Shown in pieces: positions 46,301 to 55,747 of a DNA stretch of 64,000 bases. Position numbers and translations under genes: made by a program. The stretch lies in NCBI GenBank assembly GCA_036852015.1, contig JAANDG010000579.1, forward strand, positions 1-64,000, in the 5' to 3' direction. The stretch is from Pelodera strongyloides (taxonomy: Eukaryota; Nematoda; Chromadorea; Rhabditida; Rhabditidae). The notes beneath the pieces were generated by a model, which was given only the letters and a program-made list of their open reading frames with translations, was not told the origin of the DNA and did no database searches. The stretch's first letter is position 1. Each line of letters opens with the position of its first letter.

Positions 46301-47999
46301 ATTACTACGCAACTAAGTGTTTGCGCAATTTTAGTTCCCTTGTCTCGAAATTGAGGTGGAATCAGACGTATACGATGACGTCACTTGACATAGAAAAGTG
46401 TAACATGGTCAGAAAGAAAAGGCTTTAAAAACGTTTCCTTATTCAAAACAGGCAATTAAACTTTGTGTTGAAGTTAATTAAACGTAACTAGCTGCGTTCA
46501 AGCGTGGCAGACGACGAGTTCCAAATGACAAATTGTGAAGAGTCTTCAGGCTTGGGCCGCTTGGGACATTACATAAATTAATAAATATAAAGCAATTAAT
46601 TAATTGTTTTCAGAAGGATTCGCCACACAATTGCTGATTCTGTGCGTCGTTTCCTGAGGTCGCCGACGAATTCGGCTCGACTATCACCGTCGAGGTTGTT
46701 CTTTAAAAAGTAAGTGTGTTACTTCCCAACATGTGCTTCCAGACCGCACACATGTGGCGCGTTTGTGGCGCGCTTATGGCCTGCCGCGCACACTTCCAAA
46801 AGTTTCATAATGTTTTCGTGGCGACATCATTTTTCGATTTAAACTGATGAACAAACTTATGAAATATAAACTTCGCCCTTCATTCCGAACGAGGCAAATT
46901 TTCAAAATGTAAACAGAATTAGTGGCAAAACACTCGAATGTGAGAAACGGGGTTTAAATGAGTCTTTTCGGGGAATGTTTGTGAAAATCTTAAAGCGAAA
47001 TACCGGTTGTTTTTTGAAACACATCGACTACACCAGTATTCGTATGAAGCTTATGCAAATGAACATGTATTAGAATAAAAAATCGAGTTAAATTCGAGCA
47101 ACTCAACATAAATACGTAAGAATTAAGCTGTCCACGATGCGCTTCAGAATCCGGCCGGTGTTTCGCTTTAAAAGTGAATGATATGTGAGTACACTAGTCT
47201 TATATAGAATATGTAGAATCTTCGAGCTTCTTACGCTCCCGTAAACCAGGTTGGACAGCTGTAATACCAAAACTTTATGCCAACGTTTCTAATACTTATT
47301 CGTGTAGTTTATTGAGGTTTGTATTAAAAAAACATGCTTCCTACCAATAACAATTCTAATTGCCTACCCTAATTAACTTTATGAATATAAATCTCCGTTC
47401 GACTTTTATTCCCACGAACAAAAGAAAATCCGCATAAATATAAAAACGCCTGTGTGAGTGACATATCTTGCATGCAAATCTGACATGCCGCTGACAGAAT
47501 ATCTAAACTCTATACCAAGACAAGGAAAACCAGAGGGTTCCAACAAAATTCGAGCAAACTCAAATGTGCCACCACTTTATTTACTGTGGTTGAAACTTGA
47601 GACATTCCTGGGGTCAAACTGAATATGCCTGCTAAGATAACATGATCAAGTAACTTTCCAGGCACTTTATTGAGGCACACTTTCATCCAGTTGTTATCTG
47701 AAATGATTAGTCATTAGTCATTGTCATTAGCTGTTAATCATTAACCGTTCAGCTATTTGCTCATGTATTCCATGGTCAGCTCTCGACGTGCAACGTTTCA
47801 GTAATAGAGATCAGTAATATTCTTCCGACTACAAACTACATTATACTTACAGATTTTGGCTATAAACTACAAATATATTTTCAGGAAACACGACTCCTGC
47901 TCGGAGTTGGTCGAGACTCCGAACAGCACAAGGTCTGTCTCATTCACCGATGCGATCACCTGGCCCTATATCGATGATGAGTACGACTCCGAAAGCTAA
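37318..47999 (+). CDS. Small unrecognised protein, 74 aa, three exons with a 9.3 kb first intron
   Basis: Exon 1, 37318-37331, is a 14-nt start exon encoding MAAL plus two bases before GTGAGT. Exon 2 is 46614-46709 (96 nt; acceptor TTGTTTTCAG, donor GTAAGT). Exon 3 is 47885-47999 (115 nt; acceptor TATTTTCAG) ending in TAA. All phases close (14+96+115 = 225 nt). The product starts MAALRRIRHTIADSV, has a basic serine-rich middle ending FFKKKHDS, and an acidic tail WPYIDDEYDSES. No signal peptide or membrane segment is seen, so it is likely cytosolic or nuclear. I do not recognise it. Exons 2 and 3 are convincing as one coding unit; the tiny first exon is the weaker link, since it is chosen on phase fit and ATG context over a long intron. 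A closer alternative first exon, or extra exons with lengths divisible by three, are possible. Confidence 0.55.
38824..38918. mobile_element. Short, internally deleted palindromic MITE
   Basis: TTAAAGCGGTATTATAGGC at the left, CCGGTCGTTATATCGCTTTAA at the right (given across its junction at 38898). Only 95 bp. Confidence 0.55.
39700..39840 (-). repeat. (GA)n-rich microsatellite
   Basis: GAGAGAGA runs interrupted by TGGAGATATAGAG words. Confidence 0.85.
40145..40200 (+). repeat. tRNA-like B-box fragment
   Basis: GGTTCGATTCC (a perfect B-box-like word) at about 40183 follows TAGGCTAGGCTGAGTC. A second AGTTCGATTCC lies at about 40331. No foldable tRNA was found; these are probably SINE remnants. 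Confidence 0.35.
41012..41405. mobile_element. Palindromic MITE with unusual interior
   Basis: TTTAAAGCGAAATACCACCC and GACCGACCGCTAATTCGCTT as opposed ends. The 394-bp length and the interior (CGGCGATTTGCCG and others) differ from the standard copies of about 180 bp. Confidence 0.6.
41460..41526 (+). repeat. (TTACC)n array
   Basis: About eleven pentamers CTTAC/CCTTA with CTTAA variants. Confidence 0.85.
41527..43915. other. Intronic/intergenic stretch, no gene recognised
   Basis: Within the long first intron of the predicted 74-aa gene. Notable only for a CCAGGGTACCCTGG palindrome cluster (41745-41775) and a repeated GTAAGAAAGCACTAC (43405-43455). No coding exon was recognised. Confidence 0.35.
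43917..43950 (+). repeat. Interstitial nematode telomere repeat (TTAGGC)5
   Basis: GCTTAGGCTTAGGCTTAGGC continues to five perfect units, then TTAGGATTG. Confidence 0.9.
44139..44318. mobile_element. Palindromic MITE
   Basis: TTTAAAGCGAAATACCGGCC at the left end; CGGCCGTGTGTCGCTTTAA at the right; 180 bp. Confidence 0.9.
44649..44721 (-). CDS. Possible first exon of a secreted protein (partial)
   Basis: Minus strand: TTTGTTCAG, 2 nt, then ATG at 44721. The exon encodes MWGKCMITFLALVPPASYMQ and four more residues before GTACGT; 73 nt, ends in phase 1. The acceptor right before the ATG is like a trans-splice site and the N-terminus is a plausible signal peptide. I could not find a downstream exon in matching phase before the MITE at 44139, so the gene is either unfinished here or a chance match. 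Confidence 0.3.
45269..45631. mobile_element. Near-perfect hairpin element with TTAA ends
   Basis: TTAAAGGGATCAGCCCACCT at the left and AGGTGAGCTGATCCCTTTAA at the right. Arms of about 165 bp pair almost throughout (ATTGATCGGGCCGAAATGCA with TGCATATCGGCCCGATCAAT) around a short loop with CTGCCTTGTTTG. It is flanked by TTAA, the target sequence used by piggyBac-like transposons. Confidence 0.85.
45780..46078 (-). mobile_element. tRNA-derived SINE-like element
   Basis: Minus strand: a head with A box TGGCTCACTGG (46057-46067) and perfect B box GGTTCGAATCC (46015-46025) at normal tRNA spacing. The 3' side does not pair with the 5' GGGGCGT, so it is not a working tRNA. About 230 nt of unrelated body follows towards 45780. 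The body limits are approximate. Confidence 0.5.
46990..47173. mobile_element. Palindromic MITE in intron 2 of the 74-aa gene
   Basis: TTAAAGCGAAATACCGGTTG and CCGGCCGGTGTTTCGCTTTA as opposed ends; interior in the reverse orientation relative to the 44139 copy. Confidence 0.9.
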
Positions 48000-48335
48000 A
48001 CTACGAAGTACAGTTGTACTTTAGACTACAGACCATAAACAACAATCATGAAACAAACAAGCTCCAGTTCAGGCTTCCACCTTGACTATTTTTGAAGTGG
48101 TATGGCATGATGTTTTGGAACGACTGGCAATTGCATTGTGTATCCCATCCTGAAACTGTGTTGTATCCATTTTTACGAAATTTGAATATAAAGGAAATTC
48201 GCCTGTTCAAGTTCAAAAACCACGTGCCACACCTCTTTATACGATCTCTTTTTTTTCCTGTCCGTCTATATGATCTCGACTCTAGTCAATACCGATGTTT
48301 ATGAAGAAAAGAATGCAACAGGGTAGCTTTTTTAG

Positions 48336-48518
48336 TTAAAGCGAAATGCTCGCCGGTTTTTGAAACGCATCTCAAGTACTTGCTTTCCTACGCATTTATG
48401 CAACGGAGGGTCTAATTGGGGTGTAGTTTTTATTCCAATTTTTGCTCATTTGCATATGCCGCATAAGAAAGCAGGTGTACGCAATGCGTTTCAAAAGCCG
48501 GCCGGTATTTCGCTTTAA
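48336..48518. mobile_element. Palindromic MITE
   Basis: TTAAAGCGAAATGCTCGCCG and GCCGGTATTTCGCTTTAA; 183 bp. Confidence 0.9.
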
Positions 48519-48667
48519 TATTCTGGATTATCTAAAAACCTATGATTTATGCGCACATGTATGTGCAAATATTTTTTCACGCAACAACGCAGCTATGATG
48601 GGTAGACAAATCTTTACAAGTTGTGCCATGTACGATGTATTTTCAATTTTAGAGGTATGCATTTATT

Positions 48668-48778
48668 TTAAAGCCTTATAAGAGGTGGTTTTTGGAAAAC
48701 TATGTTGGACACCTGCATTCCCGTATTTTTTACGCAAATGAAATAACTAGAATAAAAAATCGCGTAGTATTTCCATGG
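48668..48778. mobile_element. Truncated palindromic MITE (one end)
   Basis: TTTAAAGCCTTATAAGAGGT with GGTTTTTGGAAAAC and AGAATAAAAAATCGCG; the opposite terminus is missing. Confidence 0.55.
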
Positions 48779-48846
48779 GAATATACGAATATACCATCCA
48801 AAATAAGTAGTATACCACATTAAACGTTTTGAGGAATCAATTACTG

Positions 48847-49108
48847 ATGGGGTTTGCAAGTATGCCCGATTTTCCTTGCAAGTATCGAAAAATTTACCGT
48901 ATCTTGGCACTACACGAGCATATCTACAGGCAGTTTTTACGACCGATCGCCACGGGACCAATTGTTCAACAAAAAATGTCTTTGATGGCGGATTTTCTAT
49001 AGTGCTGATGTGTCAAAGTTACGGTAAAGTTGTGTAAAAAGCACACGATTTTGCGAATTGATACTTGCAAGGAAAACTCGCGGTATTTGGCATACTTGCA
49101 AACCCCAT
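48847..49108. mobile_element. MITE, TGGGGTTTGCAAG family, copy 2
   Basis: ATGGGGTTTGCAAGTATGCC start, GGCATACTTGCAAACCCCAT end, with nested CCTTGCAAGTATC and its mirror. 262 bp. Same termini as 20322-20475. Confidence 0.85.
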
Positions 49109-49394
49109 TACGATAGTATCACGCTACCGTTATTCGGTCTCTATCTTATATATTCAATACTTTTTGTACCACCTACTATAATTTGAATACAGACAACTGT
49201 CGCAACTTGTAACACGTTTGTATGGTTTATGTGATTGTTTAAATGTTTTATGTTTATTAGACGCTGAGAAAGAGCTGTAAGTGCGCTGTCCCACGTAAAC
49301 TATTGTCAGTTTACGCCTATATGTATAATCCAAATACGGACGATGTTATTTTCACGAGCAAGACGATTATTTCTTTTTTTTCCGACAACGAATC

Positions 49395-49584
49395 TTAAAG
49401 CGATATAACAGCCGGTTTTGGAAACGTATCTTGGACTACTGCACTCCTCTCTTATGCATTCATGCTACGTGAGGTCCACTCGGAATCGGCTTTTATGCTA
49501 AACAAAACTGAGTCATTTGCATATACTGCATGGGAGTACAGTCATTGAACATACATTTGAAAATGGGCTGCCATACCGCTTAAA
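49395..49584. mobile_element. Diverged palindromic MITE
   Basis: TTAAAGCGATATAACAGCCG left, GGGCTGCCATACCGCTTAA right. Confidence 0.65.
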
Positions 49585-49800
49585 AATTATAACCATAACA
49601 TCGGGTTTCTCTTATTCTAATCGAAGCCTTTTACCTTGGCCAATATATTTCCACACGACATTCTTATATTGTTTCACATGCACAATTTTGACAACGAAGT
49701 AAAACGTGTTCAACTTATGTGGATAATGTCTTCAAATAAGAATAAATATTTTGTGAAAAAGACTTGAGTACACGATAACGTAATCCCTGGGCATCAACAT

Positions 49801-49920
49801 TTTGAAGTGATGTAACAGCCGGTTTTTGAAAAATATGTTGGACACTCCCACATATGTTGTAGGCAAAGCCATCACATTGGAATACAGCGGTTTTTTATAC
49901 TCTTCGATGCATTTGGATGT
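49801..49920. mobile_element. Half palindromic MITE abutting the next copy
   Basis: TTGAAGTGATGTAACAGCCG and GGTTTTTGAAAAATATG; right half absent. Confidence 0.5.
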
Positions 49921-50093
49921 CTGAAAGCCGAATACCGGCCGGTTTTTGAAACACATCGTGGACAACCCTTTCATAAGTTACCCAAAATTAGCTCAATTTT
50001 TTATTCTAATTTATGTTCATACGCACGCCTGTATGTATACGAATGCTGGTGTACTCAGTGTGTTTCAAAAATCGGCCGGTATTTTGCTTTAAC
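49921..50093. mobile_element. Palindromic MITE
   Basis: GCCGAATACCGGCCGGTTTT left and CGGCCGGTATTTTGCTTTAA right; the left TTTAAAGC is decayed. Confidence 0.85.
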
Positions 50094-50365
50094 TAGTAAG
50101 TCCTAGCATACTTTCCAAGAACCGACTGATATGTATTTATAAGTGTAAGTCAGTTTTTTATTTTATTTTAATACGAACTGCGTACTAAAAACTGCGAATC
50201 TCATCAACAAGAGGTTTATGCTCCAGAAAATTGATAAATTATAACCACCACCCGGCAATTGAATCATGGGCGATCCCCACTGGCTCTAGCTCGATGACGT
50301 CTTTCGTCGCCTACTGTTCAGAACCTCTGCGGAACAAGCTCATTTTGAGTATTGTAGCGCTATGG

Positions 50366-50533
50366 TTTGAAGCGAAATACCAACCGGTTTTTTAAACACA
50401 TCGTGGACAACGAAATTCTTACGCATTTACGCTAATTTGCTTGAATTTAGCCCGATTTTTTATTCTAATTTATGTTCTTTCGCACACCTGCAGGAGAATG
50501 CTGGTTCAAAAACCGACCGCTATTTCGCTTTAA
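50366..50533. mobile_element. Palindromic MITE just downstream of G1
   Basis: TTTGAAGCGAAATACCAACC and CCGACCGCTATTTCGCTTTA; 168 bp. It ends about 90 bp past the G1 stop codon. Confidence 0.85.
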
Positions 50534-50621
50534 TACGCTCTTGAGGCGCAAAAGTTTTATTTCTTTCTTCGTTTATTTTAGATCTGGAAGCAATATTGGT
50601 TGAAATTTTTATTTCAATCTC

Positions 50622-53600
50622 TTATACAAAACAGAAGTATTTGACAATGAAGTCCGTGATTCCCCATCTTCCTTCGATGTTGAAATGCGAGGGGAAAGGG
50701 GGAATTCTTACTGTCGTCGGTGGTAGAAACTGGTACATCACCTGCAATACAATGGTTTAAAGGGAACACCAGCGCAGATTCCCGAATACTGTATCACGCG
50801 CTCTAAAATATCGAGCTTAAAAGAAAAGGCCGCGTCAGCATAAGTCTTAGTGCATCTTCTGCTTGCATCTATCTTGCAACTTATTTTTATGTGGTGTGCT
50901 GTGCTCTGCAGCTTTTAGCCCAAACATGCAAAACCGGGTTGACATTCCCCTTAAAGGAGGAGGCTCACGAGAACTACACCCTATATTTCTTTCTTTTTAT
51001 CGAAGGATGATGGTTTGACCTTTGAAAAAACAAGCATTATAAGGTTCAGCGCTTTAGTTTGGAAGAATTAATTAATCTAAAGAACGCGCAGTCAAGTAAA
51101 TAATCTATCGTATGCAAGGTAAATTTCAAAGCTAAACATGCAAATTTACAATTCATTTTACAAGCCAGCACAAAATTTGCGTGCCCACTATAGAAATCAA
51201 CTATTTACCTCGATCAAAATTTTGACAGAATTCATAGTTTTATATTGATTTACTCCTTCCAATTAAAATCTTTCGCTTTGTAAAGCATGTCTTTCGAAAT
51301 TTAATACCATCATCTTTCGATTTAAGAAAATTATTTGAGCACTTCATTCTCGTGAGCCTTCTCCTTTAAAGGAGGAGGCTCACGAGAATGAAGTGCTCAA
51401 ATAGTTTCCTTTTATCGAAGGGGGGGGGGGGGTTTATCTTCCAAAAAACAAGCATTATAAGGTTCAACGCTTTAGTTTGAAGGAATTAATTAATCTAAGG
51501 AACTCGAAGTCAAATAAAATAACCTATCGTATGCAAGGTAGACTTCAAAGCTAAGCATGCGATTTGCTCCTTCCAATTAAAAGCTTTTGCTTTATAAAGC
51601 ATGTCTTTCGGAATTTAATACCATCGTCTTTCGATAAAAGGAAACTATTTGAGCACTTCATTCTCGTGAGCCTCCTCCTTTAAAGCGAAATACTGGCCAG
51701 TTTTTGAAACACATCGTGAACAACTGAATTGTTACGTATTGATGTTAAAGGGACGGGCCCATCAAAATAAACCCATATGTTTCATGTTTTTATAATTTGT
51801 ATAAAGGGGTTTATTATAATATATGTACACTAAATTTCGGCTAGACTTTATCCCGCTGAAATTGTTCGGTGTCGATAAACGGAAAAGTATACCGTAGAAG
51901 ACCAACAATTGCACCCTTATTTCCTTGTCGCTGGTCCCGGGGGAATATGGCTATATAGACAGATAGTCTCCCGGGTCCCAATCAGAGCGAGGTGACCTCG
52001 GGAGACACGGTAAGAAAATAAGGGTGCAATTGTTGGTCGTCTACGGTATACTTTTCCGTTTATCGACACCGAAAAATTTCAGCGGGATAAAGTCTAGCCG
52101 TAATTTAGTGTACATATATTATAATAAACCCCCTTTATACAAATTATAAAAACATGCAAAATATAGGTTTATTTTGATGGGCCCGTCCCTTTAAGTGGCT
52201 CGAATTTAGCTAAGTTTTTGTTCTAATTTATGTTCAATTGCATAAGCTGCATAAGAATGCTGGTGTAATTGATGCGCTTCAAAAACCGGTCTGTAGTTCG
52301 CTTTAAATTATAGGAGAAAACGAATGTTTTTACCTCCTCCTGATTAGTCGCAACATCGATCCATACAACTTTGAAAGTGTAATCCGGATACTCGACAAAC
52401 AGTCTAAATTGGTAGATTGGGTGAAATTTGGTGACGGTTCACTGGATTTTTTCACGTGGTTTTTTTTCGTGAGCCAGCCCATTTGCTGACAACCTCTTCG
52501 TGACGATGTGATGACCAAGCTTCATCGAAAAGCGCCATCAACCCTGGTCACCAAATTCTCACGAACCAGTCACGACATTGGTTCGAACGGCTGTTTTACA
52601 ATAATTTCGTTTTCGTAGATAGGTAACTAACATATCCCAAACGGTAGCCCCCCAAGATAGATACCACTAAAGATACCAAGAGACCAAAGACCAAGGAACA
52701 ATAATTACTCAAGTATTAATAAGTTAATTAAATTAAGTAATAAAGAAAATAGGAAAAAAACACCTGAAGCTCAGCTTGTAATCCATTCCATAGGACAAGG
52801 GTTTCGACCAGGTAACAAATTGCTCATTAAGGGACGTTTCGTTACCCTAAATTGAGCTTTTTATATCCAGTACCGCCCAAACTTTATGGGACAACTATGC
52901 AGTTTAGCCATACATAGGAAGCGGAAGAACCATTCTGTGAAGGCTCGGGCTCATGATTGTGACCACTTGGTGACTTTGTCGTGACCACGCTTCCTCGAAA
53001 GCCGTCGTGAGTTGGTCATCGCCAAAATGGTCACTAACGAAAAATCGCAACCGCATTCCCATGCATAAATGTCAAGTTCTGAGCTCTGTTTCAAATACCA
53101 CGTGTGACGTCGCTTTAAAATCAAACAATGTTACCACAGTCTTGTAGCGGATGATTGCGTACGTGCCACCGACTGCGAGTTCAAAGGAGAAGCTGACTAT
53201 ATCGGTGTTCTGATTGACAAGATGGCTTAGACGTCCTGGATCGCTGGCGAAGGTAAATCGCAGATTCCCCCTAAATGGTTTTACTTAGCAAAGCGGTATA
53301 GCAACCTTTTTTGTAGCGCGCACAGGAGCTTGTATCCTGATTCCTGTGTATTGTGTGTGAGAATGTTGACGCGACTTGCGAGATTACATCCCCACGAGTT
53401 GTGCTAACTGTGTTCCCTTGTGTGCCGTTACAGTACTTATAATGTAACAATAATAATAGTTTATTTCCAGTTGCATGATTTTTTTTCAGTTGATAAAGGG
53501 TGATAATACTGTAAATCAATCGCACAACACAAACTTCAATGCCACGTGACATATCGCTTTAATGGTTACATTTCGTACTTAAGTAGCTATGATTTACTTG

Positions 53601-55048
53601 TTTACTTTGAAATGAAAATGAATATCACTAACTCGGTCACATTCGGATGTTGTTCGACAGTGCCAGTGGGGTACCACTCCAAACTCTGCGGGATCTTCGA
53701 GGCACAACCGGTCCCAACTAGAATTTATACACTCAGGAAACGAAAAACTACCCTCGCTGACCGATCTAACCATTTGGCGACCGGCCACCGACCATTTCAC
53801 AACCACTTAGAGACTCTATTCTTTTTTCTTTTTTTTTCGAATTTTTTTTCGAAATCGAGCTTTCAAGAATATGAAATGGTTTGGAGCAGTGGAAAGTCGA
53901 GAAGCCAGCTAATTATCATCAAAATAATTCGAAAAGCGTTTTTACTTGGTTTATGCTTACGCCAAGGCTTAGGCTTACGCTTAGGCTTACGCTTAGGCTT
54001 ACGCTTAGGCTTACGCTTAGGCTTACGCTTAGGCTTACGCTTAGGCTTACGCTTAGGCTTACGCTTAGGCTTACGCTCAGGCTTACGCTTAGGCTTACGC
54101 TTAGGCTTACGCTTAGGATTACGCTTAGGCTTACGCTTAGGCTTACGCTTAGGCTTACGCTTAGGCTTACGCTTAGGCTTACGCTTAGTATGAAGCGGCG
54201 AAGAAGTGAAAGTGTGACTTACAGTAATTGAGGGCAATATTTTGTGTAACTTGGAATGCTGGATCATCTCGGGTTTTGAGTTGTTGGGATGCCACACAAC
54301 AAACCTGAGTGAGTAAAGGATAATAAGGTATAAAGCCTACCTGTTTCGGAACGTATGACAGCCGTAGTAATCCGATGTAGTGTATGCAAATTACTGCGCT
54401 GGTTCTGCTCGACTATTAGACTGATTACACCACTTTGCATACAACATATAGGAATGTGGTTGTCCAAAATATGTCTCAAAAACCGGCTGATACATCGCTT
54501 TAAAGCTTAGGCTACCTACAGAAATACGTAATATAACTGGAAGGAGCTCTGCAGCCACTCATGTTCATCACTCGTCTCCCTCGGGAAATATTCCCTGGGA
54601 ACAGAAAATGGGAAAGAGTGGCGAGTGGTCGTAATGATAGCGCTATTGTGACTGTTTGCATAAGATAGGCTGAGGCTGAGAGTTTGATCACGACATTACA
54701 GCTATTCTTACTAATAGATACAACAATAGATATCCTGAAACCAATTTCTAGACGATTTTTTCTAAAAGCACTAGCTAGGGTTTCTCACCCAGTCCATTAT
54801 TATAATTTAAAGTGAAATACAGGACGGTTTTTGAAACAACTGAATTTGAATTCTTGCGTACTTATGCTAATTTGCTCGAATTCAGCTCGGTTTGTTATTC
54901 TAATTTATGCTTCATTTGCTTAAGCTGCATAAGAATGCTGGTGTACTCGATGTGTTTCAAAAACCGACCGGTATTTCGCTTTAAGAATCAAATATGCTAA
55001 ATGACTTACCAGTGCGAGAAGGGCGAGTAGACGAACCATGTTTGTCAT
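50622..55048 (-). CDS. G1: small secreted protein, six exons, paralogue of G2 (possible pseudogene)
   Basis: Minus-strand exons: 55048-55010, 54304-54223, 53717-53633, 53270-about 53138, 52403-52334, 50741-50622. Exon 1 encodes MTNMVRLLALLAL; exon 2 begins VCCVAS, completing a signal peptide, so the product is probably secreted. Exon 3 has SLEWYPTGTVEQH. Exon 4 has NLRFTFASDPGR and SFSFELAVGGTYAIIR. Exon 5 has FVEYPDYTFKVVWIDV. Exon 6 has FNIEGRWGITDFIVKY before TAA. Junctions 1-2, 2-3, 3-4 and 5-6 close in phase; 4-5 does not. The expected donor after AIIR is absent and the next GT gives phase 0 where exon 5 needs 2. AATAAA follows the stop by 8 nt. The beta-strand-rich pattern (F-x-F, then EGRWG near the end) loosely recalls a galectin-like fold, but the canonical HxNPR/WGxExR residues are absent, so function is unassigned. 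Confidence 0.6.
50951..51370. mobile_element. Foldback element, CTCACGAGAA type, copy 1
   Basis: TTAAAGGAGGAGGCTCACGA left and TCGTGAGCCTTCTCCTTTAA right. The arms share internal words with the next copy (AACAAGCATTATAAGGTTCA). It shares one TTTAAA (51365-51370) with copy 2. Confidence 0.8.
51365..51684. mobile_element. Foldback element, CTCACGAGAA type, copy 2
   Basis: TTTAAAGGAGGAGGCTCACG left, CGTGAGCCTCCTCCTTTAAA right; a run of 14 G at 51420-51433. Its right TTTAAA (51679-51684) is also the left end of the MITE at 51679. Confidence 0.85.
51679..52307. mobile_element. Palindromic MITE split by another foldback element
   Basis: TTTAAAGCGAAATACTGGCC left (51679) and GGTCTGTAGTTCGCTTTAAA right (52307). 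The host is interrupted at 51745-52194; outside this, the two halves join to a normal MITE of about 180 bp. Confidence 0.85.
51745..52194. mobile_element. Nested hairpin element inserted at TTAA inside a MITE
   Basis: TTAAAGGGACGGGCCCATCA left, TGATGGGCCCGTCCCTTTAA right; arms of about 200 bp pair closely. Flanking host sequence reads ACGTATTGATG|TTAA and TTAA|GTGGCTCGAAT, fitting insertion with TTAA target duplication. Confidence 0.9.
53953..54190 (+). repeat. Higher-order telomere-like array (TTAGGC TTACGC)n in G1 intron 2
   Basis: About 19 copies of a 12-bp dimer alternating the telomere unit TTAGGC with the variant TTACGC; single variants TCAGGC (54076) and TTAGGA (54115). It ends 33 bp from G1 exon 2. 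The long LRLGLRLGL and KRKPKRKP frames here are translated repeat, not proteins. Confidence 0.95.
54325..54507. mobile_element. Degenerate palindromic MITE in G1 intron 1
   Basis: The right end CAAAAACCGGCTGATACATC GCTTTAAA is clear; the left end TAAGGTATAAAGCCTACCTG is decayed. Confidence 0.5.
54806..54985. mobile_element. Palindromic MITE in G1 intron 1
   Basis: TTTAAAGTGAAATACAGGAC left; CCGACCGGTATTTCGCTTTA right; ends about 25 bp from G1 exon 1. Confidence 0.9.
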
Positions 55049-55165
55049 GCTCTTCCATGTCAATCGTCCCTTTATATATCATATCTAACAAAGGCTTCAG
55101 ACAGCAATATCGAATTACCTTTAATTTTTCACACATGAAAGTGTCAAAAAAACAATAGAAAAACG
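55049..55165 (-). promoter_or_regulatory. G1 promoter block, conserved in G2
   Basis: Nearly the same sequence lies upstream of both signal-peptide exons (here and at 62285-62398). On the minus strand both contain TTCACACAT, AATTAAAGGTAA, ATATTGCTGTCTGAAGCCTT and a TATA-like GATATATAAAGGGA (GATATTTAAAGGGA in G2). Conservation here exceeds that of the coding exons 2-5. Confidence 0.55.
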
Positions 55166-55476
55166 GTTTCTGATATTTTATGGTAACATAAAAAGGGCTT
55201 TTGGATTTTTTCAACAAAACAAAAGATTCTTCATTGGACAGCTTATTTGTAGTTTAATCGGTAGCAGATCAAAGATCCACTTCTAAAACAAATTGTCCTT
55301 TGACAAAATGGCTAGTAATTTTTTGCTGTCAACAGCGCTAAAACACACGATTTCTGGTCTGATTGCATTAATTTACATACTGCATATGTGAATTCCAGAA
55401 TGCATTAGAAAAATCTCGCTTTAATGCATACAAGCTATTTGATATCGATTTGACTACAAAGTTAAAAGGTTAAAGC

Positions 55477-55620
55477 GAGTGGCGTGCGCAAGCGGCAACA
55501 TTGTGGCGTGCGCAAGCGGCAACATTGTGGCGTGCAAGCGGCGTGGTTTCGGCGGGCAACGTGCACGGAAGAACCAGTGGTGTGCCACTTTCCTCCACGC
55601 GCACGCATGCCGTAACATTG
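55477..55620. repeat. GGCGTGCAAGC-family repeat, copy 3
   Basis: Opens with a direct repeat: GGCGTGCGCAAGCGGCAACA TTGT occurs twice, then GGCGTGCAAGCGGCGTGG; preceded by a CGCTTTAA MITE-type end at 55420. Confidence 0.6.
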
Positions 55621-55747
55621 CCACGTGTACGCTAATTGTCTAGAGGGTGTTTTCTTTTTAAAGAGATTGTGCCAAATAAGCATGTATCAGGTGTCCATGA
55701 TGATGACAAATCGATAAAAAGGAGACGATGTAAAGTGAGCCTATCGC

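Noticed and set aside
53546..54297. 215-codon plus frame and 144-codon minus frame
   Set aside because: Both are translations of the 12-bp telomere-like array (LRLG and KRKP repeats).
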